DNA of 64,000 nucleotides from Thermomonas fusca DSM 15424 (lineage in GTDB: Bacteria > Pseudomonadota > Gammaproteobacteria > Xanthomonadales > Xanthomonadaceae), in NCBI RefSeq assembly GCF_000423885.1, contig NZ_AUIV01000020.1:26297-90296 (forward strand), written 5' to 3'. The notes beneath the pieces were generated by a model. That model did not search any database. It was given only the letters and a program-made list of their open reading frames with translations, and had not been told where the DNA came from. Of this stretch, positions 1 to 8,321 are shown in pieces (within the stretch, counting starts at the first letter, position 1; each line of letters opens with the position of its first letter). The position numbers and the translations under genes were made by a program.

Positions 1-762
1 GCTGACAAGCTGATGGCCAGCTTCGGCTCGATGTTGCTGTACTGGTACCACTACAGCCACAACGGCCGGGTCATCGACGTCGAGACCGATGACGATTCCA
101 TCGGCGGCCACTTCCTGCACCTGTTGCATGGCGAGCCGCCCTCGGAATCGTGGGTGCGCGCGATGCACACCTCGCTGATCCTGTACGCCGAGCACGAGTT
201 CAATGCCAGCACCTTCACCTGCCGCGTCATCGCCGGCACCGGCAGCGACATGCATTCCTGCATCGCCGGCGGCATCGGTGCGCTGCGCGGGCCCAAGCAC
301 GGCGGCGCAAACGAGGTCGCGTTCGAGATCCAGAAGCGTTACGAGACGCCGGACGAGGCCGAGGCCGACATCAAGGCCCGCGTCGAACGCAAGGAAGTGG
401 TGATCGGCTTCGGCCACCCGGTCTACACCGTGTCCGATCCGCGCAACAAGGTGATCAAGCAGGTCGCGAAGGAACTGTCCGAGGAGCAGGGCAACACGAA
501 GATGTACGACATCGCCGAGCGCCTGGAGTCGGTGATGTGGGACATCAAGAAGATGTTCCCCAACCTCGACTGGTTCAGCGCGGTCAGCTATCACATGATG
601 GGCGTGCCCACCGCGATGTTCACCCCGCTGTTCGTGCTGGCGCGCACCTCCGGCTGGAGCGCCCACGTGATCGAGCAGCGCATCGATGGCAAGATCATCC
701 GCCCGTCGGCCAACTACACGGGTCCGGAAGACCGCAAGTTCGTGTCGATCGACCAGCGCTGA
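1..762 (+). CDS. prpC: 2-methylcitrate synthase (5'-truncated by window edge)
   Basis: The gene condenses propionyl-CoA with oxaloacetate in the methylcitrate cycle for propionate breakdown. Only the C-terminal ~253 residues are present, because the reading frame is open to base 1. The citrate-synthase core is clear: the GPKHGGAN segment and the GFGHPVY segment carry the conserved active-site histidines, and the C-terminus reads RPSANYTGPEDRKF. The ending and the HPVYTVSDPRN sequence favour PrpC over the housekeeping citrate synthase, which is inference from family knowledge. Other prp genes would lie upstream, outside the window. A strong terminator follows the stop codon. Confidence 0.88.
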   Translation, partial: ADKLMASFGSMLLYWYHYSHNGRVIDVETDDDSIGGHFLHLLHGEPPSESWVRAMHTSLILYAEHEFNASTFTCRVIAGTGSDMHSCIAGGIGALRGPKHGGANEVAFEIQKRYETPDEAEADIKARVERKEVVIGFGHPVYTVSDPRNKVIKQVAKELSEEQGNTKMYDIAERLESVMWDIKKMFPNLDWFSAVSYHMMGVPTAMFTPLFVLARTSGWSAHVIEQRIDGKIIRPSANYTGPEDRKFVSIDQR

Positions 763-778
763 GACGGTTGCTGTTCAC

Positions 779-811
779 GAAAAAGGCCGCGTTTACACGC
801 GGCCTTTTTTG
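779..811 (+). terminator. Rho-independent terminator of prpC
   Basis: An AAAAAGGCCGCG arm pairs with CGCGGCCTTTTTT across a short TTTACA loop, and the hairpin ends in a T run. It lies 17 bases after the prpC stop and separates it from the convergent transferase gene. Confidence 0.9.
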
Positions 812-829
812 TCGCCGGGTGGCGGCGGC

Positions 830-1441
830 TCAGAGCAGGCCTTCGGCCTTCATCGCCGCCTGCACGCCGGGGTCGGCGGCCATGCGTGCGTCGAAGCGGG
901 CGAGGTTGTCCAGGCCGGACAGGTCAACGCCGGTCTTCTTCGCCCACTGCGTCACCACGAACAGGTAGGGATCGGCGATCGAGCGGCCGCCTGCCAGCCA
1001 GTCGCGGCCGGCCAGCTGTGCGTTCGCGCGCTCGAACAGGCTGCGTAGCTGGGTTCGCGCTGCGGCGTGGGACTTGTCGATCAGTGCCGGATCTTCGAGA
1101 TACGCGGTGGCGCCGAACAGCGGCTTGAACGCCGGATGCAGGTCGGCATTGACGAAGGCCAGCCAGCGGTTGACCTCGGCGCGGCTTTCCGGGCTGCCAT
1201 CGCCGCACAGACCAGCCTCGGGAAAGCGGTCGGTCAGGTAGTGCAGGATGGCCGAATTCTGGGTCAGCACCCAGTCGCCCACCTGCAGCGCGGGCACCGC
1301 GCCGGCGGGATTGATGGCGCGGAATTCCGGGGTGTTGCGCTGCTCGCGGGAGACGAGCTGCACTTCGAACGGCGCGCCGATCCACTGCAGGACGATGTGG
1401 TCGGTCAGCGAGCACGCGCCTGGCGAACTGTAGAGCTTCAT
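830..1441 (-). CDS. Glutathione S-transferase (beta-class-like)
   Basis: This is a 203-residue cytosolic glutathione transferase. The N-terminal thioredoxin-fold domain begins MKLYSSPGACSL, with the Tyr and Cys10 typical of bacterial beta-class enzymes such as GstA. The motif NPAGAVPALQ supplies the cis-proline glutathione site, and NSAILHYL the gamma-glutamyl contact. A helical C-terminal domain follows. The open frame extends 13 codons further upstream, but homologues start at MKLYSS, so that ATG was chosen. No clear Shine-Dalgarno is visible. The substrate is unknown; a general role in detoxification or peroxide handling is likely. Confidence 0.88.
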   Translation of the reverse strand: MKLYSSPGACSLTDHIVLQWIGAPFEVQLVSREQRNTPEFRAINPAGAVPALQVGDWVLTQNSAILHYLTDRFPEAGLCGDGSPESRAEVNRWLAFVNADLHPAFKPLFGATAYLEDPALIDKSHAAARTQLRSLFERANAQLAGRDWLAGGRSIADPYLFVVTQWAKKTGVDLSGLDNLARFDARMAADPGVQAAMKAEGLL

Positions 1442-1535
1442 TATGTGGCCTAGTCGGAGAAGGCCCACGACTATCCGCAATCCGAGCCTTCACGTCGATG
1501 CCGCTGCGCGCAACGCAGCGTGCCGCGCGTTTCGA

Positions 1536-1997
1536 TCAGCCGCGCTTGGCCGGTCGCAGGCTCTGCACCTTATAGAAAGTGTGGTCGCCAATAGTCGCCA
1601 CCTGGAAGGCGCTATTCCAGCTCGGGCTGGCGATGGCGTGGGCGGCGAAGTGGCTGGCGCCGGGGACCACCAGCTTGCGCTGGTCGCGCGGCAGCGCCCA
1701 GTTGCGTTCGGATTCCAGCGCCACGCCCACTGCCTCCGACCAGGCCTGGATATTGGACAGGCGGGTCTGCGGCGAGACGATGGTGGGGGCGAACTGCTTG
1801 CGTGCGGTCACCACCTGGCACAGGTTATGACCCCACAGGCCACTGTCGCGGCGGCGCAGTGCGACTTCCGCCACGGCCTGCTGGCCAAGGACGGACTGGT
1901 CGCGCGCTTCCAGGTAGACAGTGGTGGACAGGCACAGCGAATCTGCGGCCGGCTGCGGCAACACGTGCGACAGCCAGAGTATCCACGCCAGTTTCAT
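1536..1997 (-). CDS. Cell wall hydrolase, SleB-like
   Basis: This 153-residue secreted protein belongs to the SleB/CwlJ-type hydrolase family. After a short hydrophobic leader it shows the family pattern: an acidic YLEARDQS segment with the putative catalytic Glu, then GQQAVAEVALRR, a CQVV segment, QFAP, and a late ASPSWNSAF...IGDHTFYK stretch. SleB enzymes are lytic transglycosylases in spores; in Gram-negative bacteria the same fold is thought to trim peptidoglycan in the periplasm. It stands alone, convergent with nothing obvious, and its partner genes are unknown. Confidence 0.78.
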   Translation of the reverse strand: MKLAWILWLSHVLPQPAADSLCLSTTVYLEARDQSVLGQQAVAEVALRRRDSGLWGHNLCQVVTARKQFAPTIVSPQTRLSNIQAWSEAVGVALESERNWALPRDQRKLVVPGASHFAAHAIASPSWNSAFQVATIGDHTFYKVQSLRPAKRG

Positions 1998-2294
1998 GTC
2001 GGACTCCTTGCTCCGTTGCGGCGCAGGGCGGGCATCTCGCGGATGCTGCAGCCTGCGTCATGGCGTACTGGGGAGGGCGGCTGCTCTGATGGCGGCCTTT
2101 GCCCGGGCGCGCCGTCCCGTTATGGGTTCGGCCGGCGTGCCGGTGTACCTGACAATCACGCGAGTGGACGGTGGGTCAGGCCAAAAGTTGGCGCAAGGTA
2201 GGCGCCGGTTACACAACACAAGCTGAATGGGCGGGTACCGAAATTTGTTGACTTGTGTCGCAGTTCCAGGGTGGCCAAAGCACTTCGGGTGATC

Positions 2295-4313
2295 TCAGAG
2301 CGCCGCCGCCAGCCGGCTGCCTTCGTCGATCGCGCGCTTGGCATCCAGCTCGGCGGCGAGTTTTGCGCCGCCGATCAGATGGGGTTTGCGCCCGCGCGCC
2401 AGCAGTGCATCGAACAGCGTGCGGCGCGGCTCCTGCCCGGCGCAGACCACTACATGGTCGACCGGCAGGATCTGGCTGCTGCCATCCACCCGGATGTGCA
2501 GGCCGTGGTCGTCCACGCCCACGTACTCCACGCCACCCAGCATCTTGACCGCCTTGGCCTTGAGGGTGGCGCGATGGATCCAGCCGGTGGTCTTGCCCAG
2601 CCGGGCGCCCGGTTTGCCGGACGAGCGCTGCAGCAGCCAGATCTGCCGTGCCGGCGGTTCCGGATGCGGCTGCGCCAGCCCACCCGGCGCATTGAACGTC
2701 GGGTCCACGCCCCATTCGGCCATCCAGCGCGCCGGATCCAGCGTCGGCGAACCGCCGGCCTGGGCCAGGAACTCGGCCACATCGAAACCGATGCCGCCGG
2801 CGCCGATGATCGCCACCCTGCCGCCGACATCGACCCGGCCTTCCAGCACATCCAGATAGCTGATGACGCTGGCGTGGTCTGCGCCCGGGATATCCAGCCC
2901 GCGTGGAGTGACGCCGGTGGCAACCACCACTTCGTCGAACCCTTCCAGCGCATCCGCGTCCACGCGGGTGTTCAGGCGCAGGTCCACGCCGGTCTCTTCG
3001 ATGCGGTGGCGGAAATAGCGCAGCGGTTCGTGGAATTCCTCCTTGCCCGGAATGCGCTTGGCCAGATTGAACTGGCCGCCGATCTCGCTGCCGCCATCGA
3101 ACAGGGTCACCCGATGGCCGCGTCCGGCCGCCTCGGTGGCGCAGGCCAGGCCGGCGGGGCCTGCACCGACCACGGCGATGGTTTTCGGCGTGCTCGTCGG
3201 GGTGAAGTTCAACTCGGTCTCGGCGCAGGCGCGCGGATTGACCAGGCAGCTCGCGCGCTTGCTTTCGAACACGTGGTCCAGACAGGCCTGGTTGCAGGCG
3301 ATGCAGGTGTTGATCGCATCGCTGCGGCCGGCGCGCGCCTTGTTCACCCACTGAGGATCGGCCAGCAGCGGGCGGGCCATCGACACCATGTCGGCGCTGC
3401 CCGCGGCCAACACCGCTTCGGCCACGTCCGGCATGTTGATGCGGTTGCTGGCAACCAGCGGCAGCGTTACATGAGGCTTCAGCTTGGCGGTCACCCCGGC
3501 GAAGGCGGCGCGCGGCACTGAAGTGGCGATGGTGGGGACGCGCGCCTCGTGCCAGCCGATGCCGCTGTTGATGATGGTGGCGCCGGCGGCTTCCACCGCC
3601 TTGGCCTGGGCGACGATGGCGTCCCAATCGTTGCCGCCTTCAACCAGGTCAAGCAGCGACAGCCGGTAGATGAGGATGAAGTCCGGCCCGCAGGCTTCGC
3701 GCACGCGCCGCACGATTTCGACGGCGAAGCGCATCCGCCTGGCGGCGTCTCCGCCCCAGCCATCGCTGCGGCGATTCACCCGCGGAGTGGTGAATTCGTT
3801 CAGCAGATAGCCTTCCGAACCCATGATCTCGACGCCGTCGTAGCCGGCCTCGCGCGCCAGCGCCGCGGCGGTGGCGAAATCGCGGATCTGGCGTTCGACG
3901 CCGCGCGCCGACAGCGCCCGCGGAGTGAACGGATTGATCGCCGACTTCAATCGCGATGGCGCCACCGACAACGGGTGATAGGCATAGCGGCCGGCGTGCA
4001 GCAGCTGCAGGCAAAGCTTGCCGTCATGGGCATGCACCGCGGAGGTCACCTGGCGGTGCCGGCGCAAGTGCCAGGGCAGGGACAGCCGTCCGGCGAACGG
4101 CTTGAGCCAGCCGACGATATTGGGTGCGAATCCGCCGGTCACCATCAGGCCGACGCCGCCCTGTGCGCGCTCGGCGAAATATGTCGCCAGTTTGGGAAAG
4201 TCGGCGGCGTGGTCTTCCAGCCCGGTATGCATCGAGCCCATCAGGACGCGGTTGCGCAGGGTGGTGAAGCCCAGGTCGAGCGGGGCCAGCAGATGCGGGT
4301 AGGAGGTCGTCAT
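2295..4313 (-). CDS. fadH: NADPH-dependent 2,4-dienoyl-CoA reductase
   Basis: The enzyme removes conjugated double bonds during beta-oxidation of unsaturated fatty acids. It has 672 residues, the usual FadH length. An N-terminal Old-Yellow-Enzyme TIM barrel binds FMN (MGSMHTGLED near the start, HAGRYA, GSEGYLLNEF). A four-cysteine segment around CIACNQACLDHVF...C ligates the iron-sulfur cluster. Two Rossmann-type domains follow, with GAGPAGLACATEAAGRG for FAD and IIGAGGIGFDVAEFL for NADPH. It is transcribed away from the ompA gene, and the 215-base gap between them should hold both promoters. Confidence 0.92.
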   Translation of the reverse strand: MTTSYPHLLAPLDLGFTTLRNRVLMGSMHTGLEDHAADFPKLATYFAERAQGGVGLMVTGGFAPNIVGWLKPFAGRLSLPWHLRRHRQVTSAVHAHDGKLCLQLLHAGRYAYHPLSVAPSRLKSAINPFTPRALSARGVERQIRDFATAAALAREAGYDGVEIMGSEGYLLNEFTTPRVNRRSDGWGGDAARRMRFAVEIVRRVREACGPDFILIYRLSLLDLVEGGNDWDAIVAQAKAVEAAGATIINSGIGWHEARVPTIATSVPRAAFAGVTAKLKPHVTLPLVASNRINMPDVAEAVLAAGSADMVSMARPLLADPQWVNKARAGRSDAINTCIACNQACLDHVFESKRASCLVNPRACAETELNFTPTSTPKTIAVVGAGPAGLACATEAAGRGHRVTLFDGGSEIGGQFNLAKRIPGKEEFHEPLRYFRHRIEETGVDLRLNTRVDADALEGFDEVVVATGVTPRGLDIPGADHASVISYLDVLEGRVDVGGRVAIIGAGGIGFDVAEFLAQAGGSPTLDPARWMAEWGVDPTFNAPGGLAQPHPEPPARQIWLLQRSSGKPGARLGKTTGWIHRATLKAKAVKMLGGVEYVGVDDHGLHIRVDGSSQILPVDHVVVCAGQEPRRTLFDALLARGRKPHLIGGAKLAAELDAKRAIDEGSRLAAAL

Positions 4314-4408
4314 CGCCGCAGCATACCGTCAGGTATGGTCGGTTGCATGCGGGCGGGCAAGGCTGGCGCCGGCACACTCAACTTTGCAGGCATTTATGCG
4401 TTATGTTA

Positions 4409-4418
4409 GTGTTAACAC
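4409..4418. promoter_or_regulatory. Palindrome in fadH/ompA divergent promoter region
   Basis: GTGTTAACAC is a perfect 10-base palindrome in an AT-richer stretch between two divergent genes. It could be an operator, but it is short and no specific regulator can be named from sequence. Confidence 0.3.
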
Positions 4419-4528
4419 GGCTTTCACGTGCCCGGCTGTAACGTGCGCCAAGCGCCGGAACTGCCGTCTGGAGCAAGCGCTTTAAAAATCTGCGTCACGG
4501 TTTCTTTCACTGAATCAAGGAGCTGAAC

Positions 4529-5608
4529 ATGAACAAGAAACTTCTCTGCGCCGCCCTTCTGGGTGGTCTGGGTCTGGCGCAGGCTGCGTCTGCCCAGGAG
4601 TTCGACGATCGCTGGTACGTTTCCGGTTCGACCGGTGTGAATTTCCAGGACTCGGATCGTGGCACTGAAGACGCGCTCTTCGGCACCATCGGCTTCGGCA
4701 AGTTCCTCACCCAGCGCTTCTCGCTGGAAACCGAGCTGAACTACCAGAACCCGGACAAGACCATCAACCCGAACCTGTGGTGGAGCCAGTACGGCGTCTC
4801 GCTGGACGGCCGTTACCACTTCCGCAACGCCGACTCCAAGTGGTGGCCCTACCTGCGCGGCGGCCTGGGCTGGCAGCGTCACGAGGAAGAGTTCGTGACC
4901 ACCCTGCCGACCTCGCCGGCGGATCACAAGGATTCCAACCTGGCGGTCAACCTCGGCGCCGGCCTGCAGTTCGATTTCGGCCGCATGGATCTGCGCACCG
5001 AAATCGGCACCCGCGTCGACTTCGACGATCAGCAGGCCCGTCTGGGCGAGCAGCAGGATCAGTTCACCGACCTGCTGGCTTCGGTCGGCCTGACCATCGC
5101 GCTCGGCCCGGAGCCGGTTGCCGCGATTGCCCCGGCCCCGGCGCCGCAGCAGACCTGCGCCGACATGGATGACGACGGCGACGGCGTCAACAACTGTAAC
5201 GACAAGTGCCCGGGTTCGCAGGCTGGCCAGACCATCGGTCCGGACGGCTGCCCGGTGCCGGTCTCGATCGACCTGAAGGGCGTGAACTTCGATTTCGACA
5301 AGTCGACCCTGCGCTCCGACGCAGTGGCGATCCTCAACGAGGCCGTCGAGATCCTGAAGCGCTATCCGGAGCTGAAGGTTGAAGTCGCCGGCCACACCGA
5401 CCAGTGCGGTACCGACGCTTACAACCAGAGCCTGTCCGAGCGTCGCGCCAAGGCGGTCTATGACTACCTGACCAGCAACGGCGTGGACGCCGGCCGCATG
5501 ACCGGTCCGACCGGCTACGGCGAGAGCCGTCCGCTGGAAGACAAGGGCCAGACCCTGCCGGGCTGCAAGAGCGAGACCAACCGCCGCACCGAGCTGAACA
5601 GCCTGTAA
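4529..5608 (+). CDS. OmpA-family outer membrane protein
   Basis: This is a 359-residue outer membrane protein. A Sec signal peptide ends near ASAQE, followed by a beta-barrel domain of about 180 residues. A proline/alanine hinge leads to a Ca-binding thrombospondin-type-3-like patch (MDDDGDGVNNCNDKCPG). The C-terminal OmpA domain, from about residue 245, contains NFDFDKSTL and GHTDQCGTDAYNQSLSERRA, the Asp/Arg signature that binds diaminopimelate in peptidoglycan. It tethers the outer membrane to the wall. An AAGGAG site lies 6 bases before the ATG. It is monocistronic with its own terminator. Confidence 0.93.
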   Translation: MNKKLLCAALLGGLGLAQAASAQEFDDRWYVSGSTGVNFQDSDRGTEDALFGTIGFGKFLTQRFSLETELNYQNPDKTINPNLWWSQYGVSLDGRYHFRNADSKWWPYLRGGLGWQRHEEEFVTTLPTSPADHKDSNLAVNLGAGLQFDFGRMDLRTEIGTRVDFDDQQARLGEQQDQFTDLLASVGLTIALGPEPVAAIAPAPAPQQTCADMDDDGDGVNNCNDKCPGSQAGQTIGPDGCPVPVSIDLKGVNFDFDKSTLRSDAVAILNEAVEILKRYPELKVEVAGHTDQCGTDAYNQSLSERRAKAVYDYLTSNGVDAGRMTGPTGYGESRPLEDKGQTLPGCKSETNRRTELNSL

Positions 5609-5632
5609 TTCCGGCTGTCGTTCGCGAAGTAT

Positions 5633-5667
5633 CGAAGCCCGGCCAAGTGCCGGGCTTCGTTTTTTTT
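5633..5667 (+). terminator. Rho-independent terminator of the OmpA-family gene
   Basis: CGAAGCCCGGC pairs with GCCGGGCTTCG across a five-base CAAGT loop and runs directly into eight T residues. Confidence 0.93.
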
Positions 5668-5747
5668 GGGGCGCTGCGGTTGCATTCAATTGCGGTGCGG
5701 CGCAGCCAGCGCCTACACTGTCGCGGTCCGTCGGGGAGTCTGCTGCC

Positions 5748-6245
5748 ATGTCGTCCATGTTTCGCACCTGTGTGCTTTCCTTGCTTGCGGTTCCAGGGTT
5801 GGCGCAGGCAGGCGGCGACGTGTGCGCAACCGGTGTCGTCTCGGCCGTGCCGGTTCGCCCGACCGTGATTTCCGCCGTCGCCACCGAGTTCGCTCCGGCG
5901 ATCACCCAGCTGGGTGGTGCCAGCGGCGTGCTGGCGCAGTCGTTCGACGAGGCGCTTTCGGTGGACAACGTGCTGGCGCGGATCCGCGTCGATGGTTGCC
6001 GCGCAATGGCGAAGTCAGTAGCGCCGGGTGCCGCGGGCATCGACCCTGCCGCCTACAAGCCGCAGACCGCGTTCGACAACACGCCGTGGCGCTTCAACAT
6101 GACCCAGAACGGCAAGCGCATGACTGCCGACGAGTTCGACGCGTGGATGAAGTCGCGTGGCGTGCGCGTGGTCGGGCGCAAGGACGCTGCGGAAGCCGCC
6201 GCGCCCGAGACGGCTCCGGCGGAGGAGAGCAAGGCGGCCAACTGA
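5748..6245 (+). CDS. Hypothetical exported protein
   Basis: This 165-residue protein is not recognised. It has a probable Sec signal peptide ending near GLAQAGG, so it should reach the periplasm. The mature part contains two cysteines (VCATG and DGCRAM) about 80 residues apart that could form a disulfide, and a charged alanine/glutamate-rich tail. A GGGGAG ribosome site precedes the ATG by about ten bases. It lies 15 bases upstream of a pseudouridine synthase gene on the same strand, so the two may be co-transcribed. Confidence 0.7.
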   Translation: MSSMFRTCVLSLLAVPGLAQAGGDVCATGVVSAVPVRPTVISAVATEFAPAITQLGGASGVLAQSFDEALSVDNVLARIRVDGCRAMAKSVAPGAAGIDPAAYKPQTAFDNTPWRFNMTQNGKRMTADEFDAWMKSRGVRVVGRKDAAEAAAPETAPAEESKAAN

Positions 6246-6260
6246 CCGGCGCCGCTTCGC

Positions 6261-6980
6261 ATGGGCGCGCGCCACGGACTGGCACGGGTGCTGTCCAAGC
6301 GCGGACTGTGCTCGCGCAGTCAGGCCGAACGGCTCATTCGCGACGGCCGCGTGCGTCTCGATGGGCGCGTCGTGCGCGATCCCGAGCATCCGACCGATGT
6401 GACCCAAGCCCGCATCGACATCGACGGCGCCGCGCTGGAACAGGCCGCGCCGCGCTACCTGATGCTCAACAAGCCGCGCGGGCTGGTCACCACGGCCAGC
6501 GATGAGCGCGGTCGCGACACGGTATACCGCTGCTTCGACGGCGCAGGCCTCGGCTGGATCGCCCCGGTCGGTCGCCTCGACAAGGCCAGCGAAGGCCTGC
6601 TGCTGTTCTCCAGCGATCCGCGCTGGGCGGCCGGCATCACCGATCCGGCGCGCGGCCCAGGCAAGACCTACCACGTGCAGGTGAACCGCATCCCCGATGC
6701 GACAACGCTGTCGGCGCTGCAGGCCGGCGCGGCGGTGGAAGGCGAATGGCTGCGCGCCGCGTCCGTCACCCTGCTGCGTGCCGGCGCGAAGCATGCCTGG
6801 CTGGAAATCACCCTGGACGAAGGCCGCAACCGCCAGATCCGGCGGCTGCTGGCGGCCTTCGACATCGGCGTGCTGCGGCTGCTGCGGGTGGCGATCGGGC
6901 CGCTGGCTCTGGGCGAACTGCCGAAGGGCCAATGGCGGGAGCTGACCGCGCAGGAAGTCGCCGCGCTGGGCGGCGGCTGA
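6261..6980 (+). CDS. RsuA/RluB/E/F-family pseudouridine synthase
   Basis: This 239-residue enzyme isomerises a uridine in ribosomal RNA. An N-terminal S4 RNA-binding domain (about residues 6-55, GLARVLSKRGLCSRSQAERL) precedes the catalytic domain. The motif GRLDKASEGLLLF carries the catalytic Asp near residue 107. Other family motifs are LNKPRGLVTT and DEGRNRQIRR. The small size and S4 domain place it in the RsuA/RluB/E/F group. The exact target (RluE-, RluF- or RsuA-like) cannot be decided by eye. It ends three bases from the convergent kbl gene. Confidence 0.88.
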   Translation: MGARHGLARVLSKRGLCSRSQAERLIRDGRVRLDGRVVRDPEHPTDVTQARIDIDGAALEQAAPRYLMLNKPRGLVTTASDERGRDTVYRCFDGAGLGWIAPVGRLDKASEGLLLFSSDPRWAAGITDPARGPGKTYHVQVNRIPDATTLSALQAGAAVEGEWLRAASVTLLRAGAKHAWLEITLDEGRNRQIRRLLAAFDIGVLRLLRVAIGPLALGELPKGQWRELTAQEVAALGGG

Positions 6981-6983
6981 TCC

Positions 6984-8177
6984 TCAGGCCTTCAGCACGC
7001 CCAATTCGTGACCGATGCGGATGAAGGCGTCGATGGCGCGATCGAGGTGTTCGCGGGTATGCGCCGCCGAGATCTGCGTGCGGATGCGCGCCTGCCCCTT
7101 CGGTACCACCGGGAAGAAGAAGCCGATCGCGTAGATGCCTTCCTCCAGCAGCCGCTCGGCGAAGCGCTGCGCCAGCGGCGCGTCGTACAGCATCACCGGC
7201 GAGATCGGATGCACGCCCGGCTTGATCTCGAAACCGGCGGCGGTCATGCGTTCGCGGAAATACGCGGTGTTGTCGCGCAGGCGCTCGCGCAGCTCGCCGG
7301 CGGAGGAGAGCATTTCGAACGCCTTGATGCCGGCCGCGACCACGTGCGGCGGCAGCGAATTGGAGAACAGGTACGGACGCGAGCGCTGGCGCAGCAGCTC
7401 GATCACTTCCTTTTTCGCGGTGGTGAAGCCGCCGAGCGCGCCGCCCATCGCCTTGCCGAGGGTGCCGGTAAAGATGTCGATCCGGTCCAGCACGCCCTTG
7501 ACCTCGGCGCTGCCGCGGCCGGTCGCACCGAGGAAGCCGGTGGCATGGCATTCGTCGATATGCACCAGCGCGCCATACTGCTTCGCCAGCCGCGTGATCT
7601 CGTCCAGCCGCGCGATGAAGCCGTCCATCGAGAACACACCGTCGGTGGTGATCATGATGGTGCGCGCGCCGTCCGCCTTGGCCTGCTGCAGCTGCGTCTC
7701 GAGGTCGACCATGTCGCTGTTGGCGTAGCGGTAGCGCTTTGCCTTGCACAGGCGAACGCCGTCGATGATCGATGCGTGGTTGAGCGCGTCGGAGATGATT
7801 GCGTCGTTCTCGTCCAGCAGCGGCTCGAACAGCCCGCCGTTGGCGTCGAAGCAGGCGGCGTAGAGGATGGTGTCCTCGGTCCCGAAGAAGTCGGCGATGG
7901 TCCGTTCCAGCTGCTTGTGCAGGTCCTGGGTGCCGCAGATGAAGCGCACGCTGGCCATGCCGAAGCCGTGGGTGTCCAGCGCTTCCTTGGCGGCGGCGAT
8001 CACGTCCGGGTGGTCGGCAAGCCCGAGGTAATTGTTGGCGCAGAAGTTCAGTACCCTGCGGCCGTCCGCCAGCTCGATCTCGGCCGACTGCGGCGAGGTG
8101 ATGATCCGTTCGGACTTGAACAGCCCGGCGGCGCGGATTTCGTCGAGGGTGATTGCGTAGCGTTGGGTGAGCGACAT
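6984..8177 (-). CDS. kbl: Glycine C-acetyltransferase (2-amino-3-ketobutyrate CoA ligase)
   Basis: This PLP enzyme cleaves 2-amino-3-ketobutyrate with CoA to glycine and acetyl-CoA, the second step of threonine catabolism after Tdh. It has 397 residues, the standard length. Family motifs include FCANNYLGLADHPDV, SVRFICGTQ, DECHATGFLG, and TGTLGKAMGG with the PLP-binding lysine. A GGAG ribosome site sits five bases before the ATG. The tdh gene is 144 bases upstream on the same strand, and a hairpin lies between them. Confidence 0.95.
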   Translation of the reverse strand: MSLTQRYAITLDEIRAAGLFKSERIITSPQSAEIELADGRRVLNFCANNYLGLADHPDVIAAAKEALDTHGFGMASVRFICGTQDLHKQLERTIADFFGTEDTILYAACFDANGGLFEPLLDENDAIISDALNHASIIDGVRLCKAKRYRYANSDMVDLETQLQQAKADGARTIMITTDGVFSMDGFIARLDEITRLAKQYGALVHIDECHATGFLGATGRGSAEVKGVLDRIDIFTGTLGKAMGGALGGFTTAKKEVIELLRQRSRPYLFSNSLPPHVVAAGIKAFEMLSSAGELRERLRDNTAYFRERMTAAGFEIKPGVHPISPVMLYDAPLAQRFAERLLEEGIYAIGFFFPVVPKGQARIRTQISAAHTREHLDRAIDAFIRIGHELGVLKA

Positions 8178-8224
8178 CGGGGCTCCGGGATTTCGGTGGC
8201 AGGCGGATGCTGCCGGTGCGCGAC

Positions 8225-8250
8225 CATCGGCGGCATGGACGCCGCCGATG
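8225..8250 (-). promoter_or_regulatory. Hairpin in the tdh-kbl intergenic region
   Basis: CATCGGCGGC and GCCGCCGATG form a perfect 10-base stem around a six-base loop. No T run follows on either strand, so it is not a standard terminator. It may act as an RNA stabiliser or processing site between tdh and kbl. Confidence 0.5.
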
Positions 8251-8321
8251 AGCCTACATGTATGTATTCACGGCGTGTCGCGCACCGGCAGCGTCGGCCT
8301 GCCGCGCACGGAGATCAGCCA

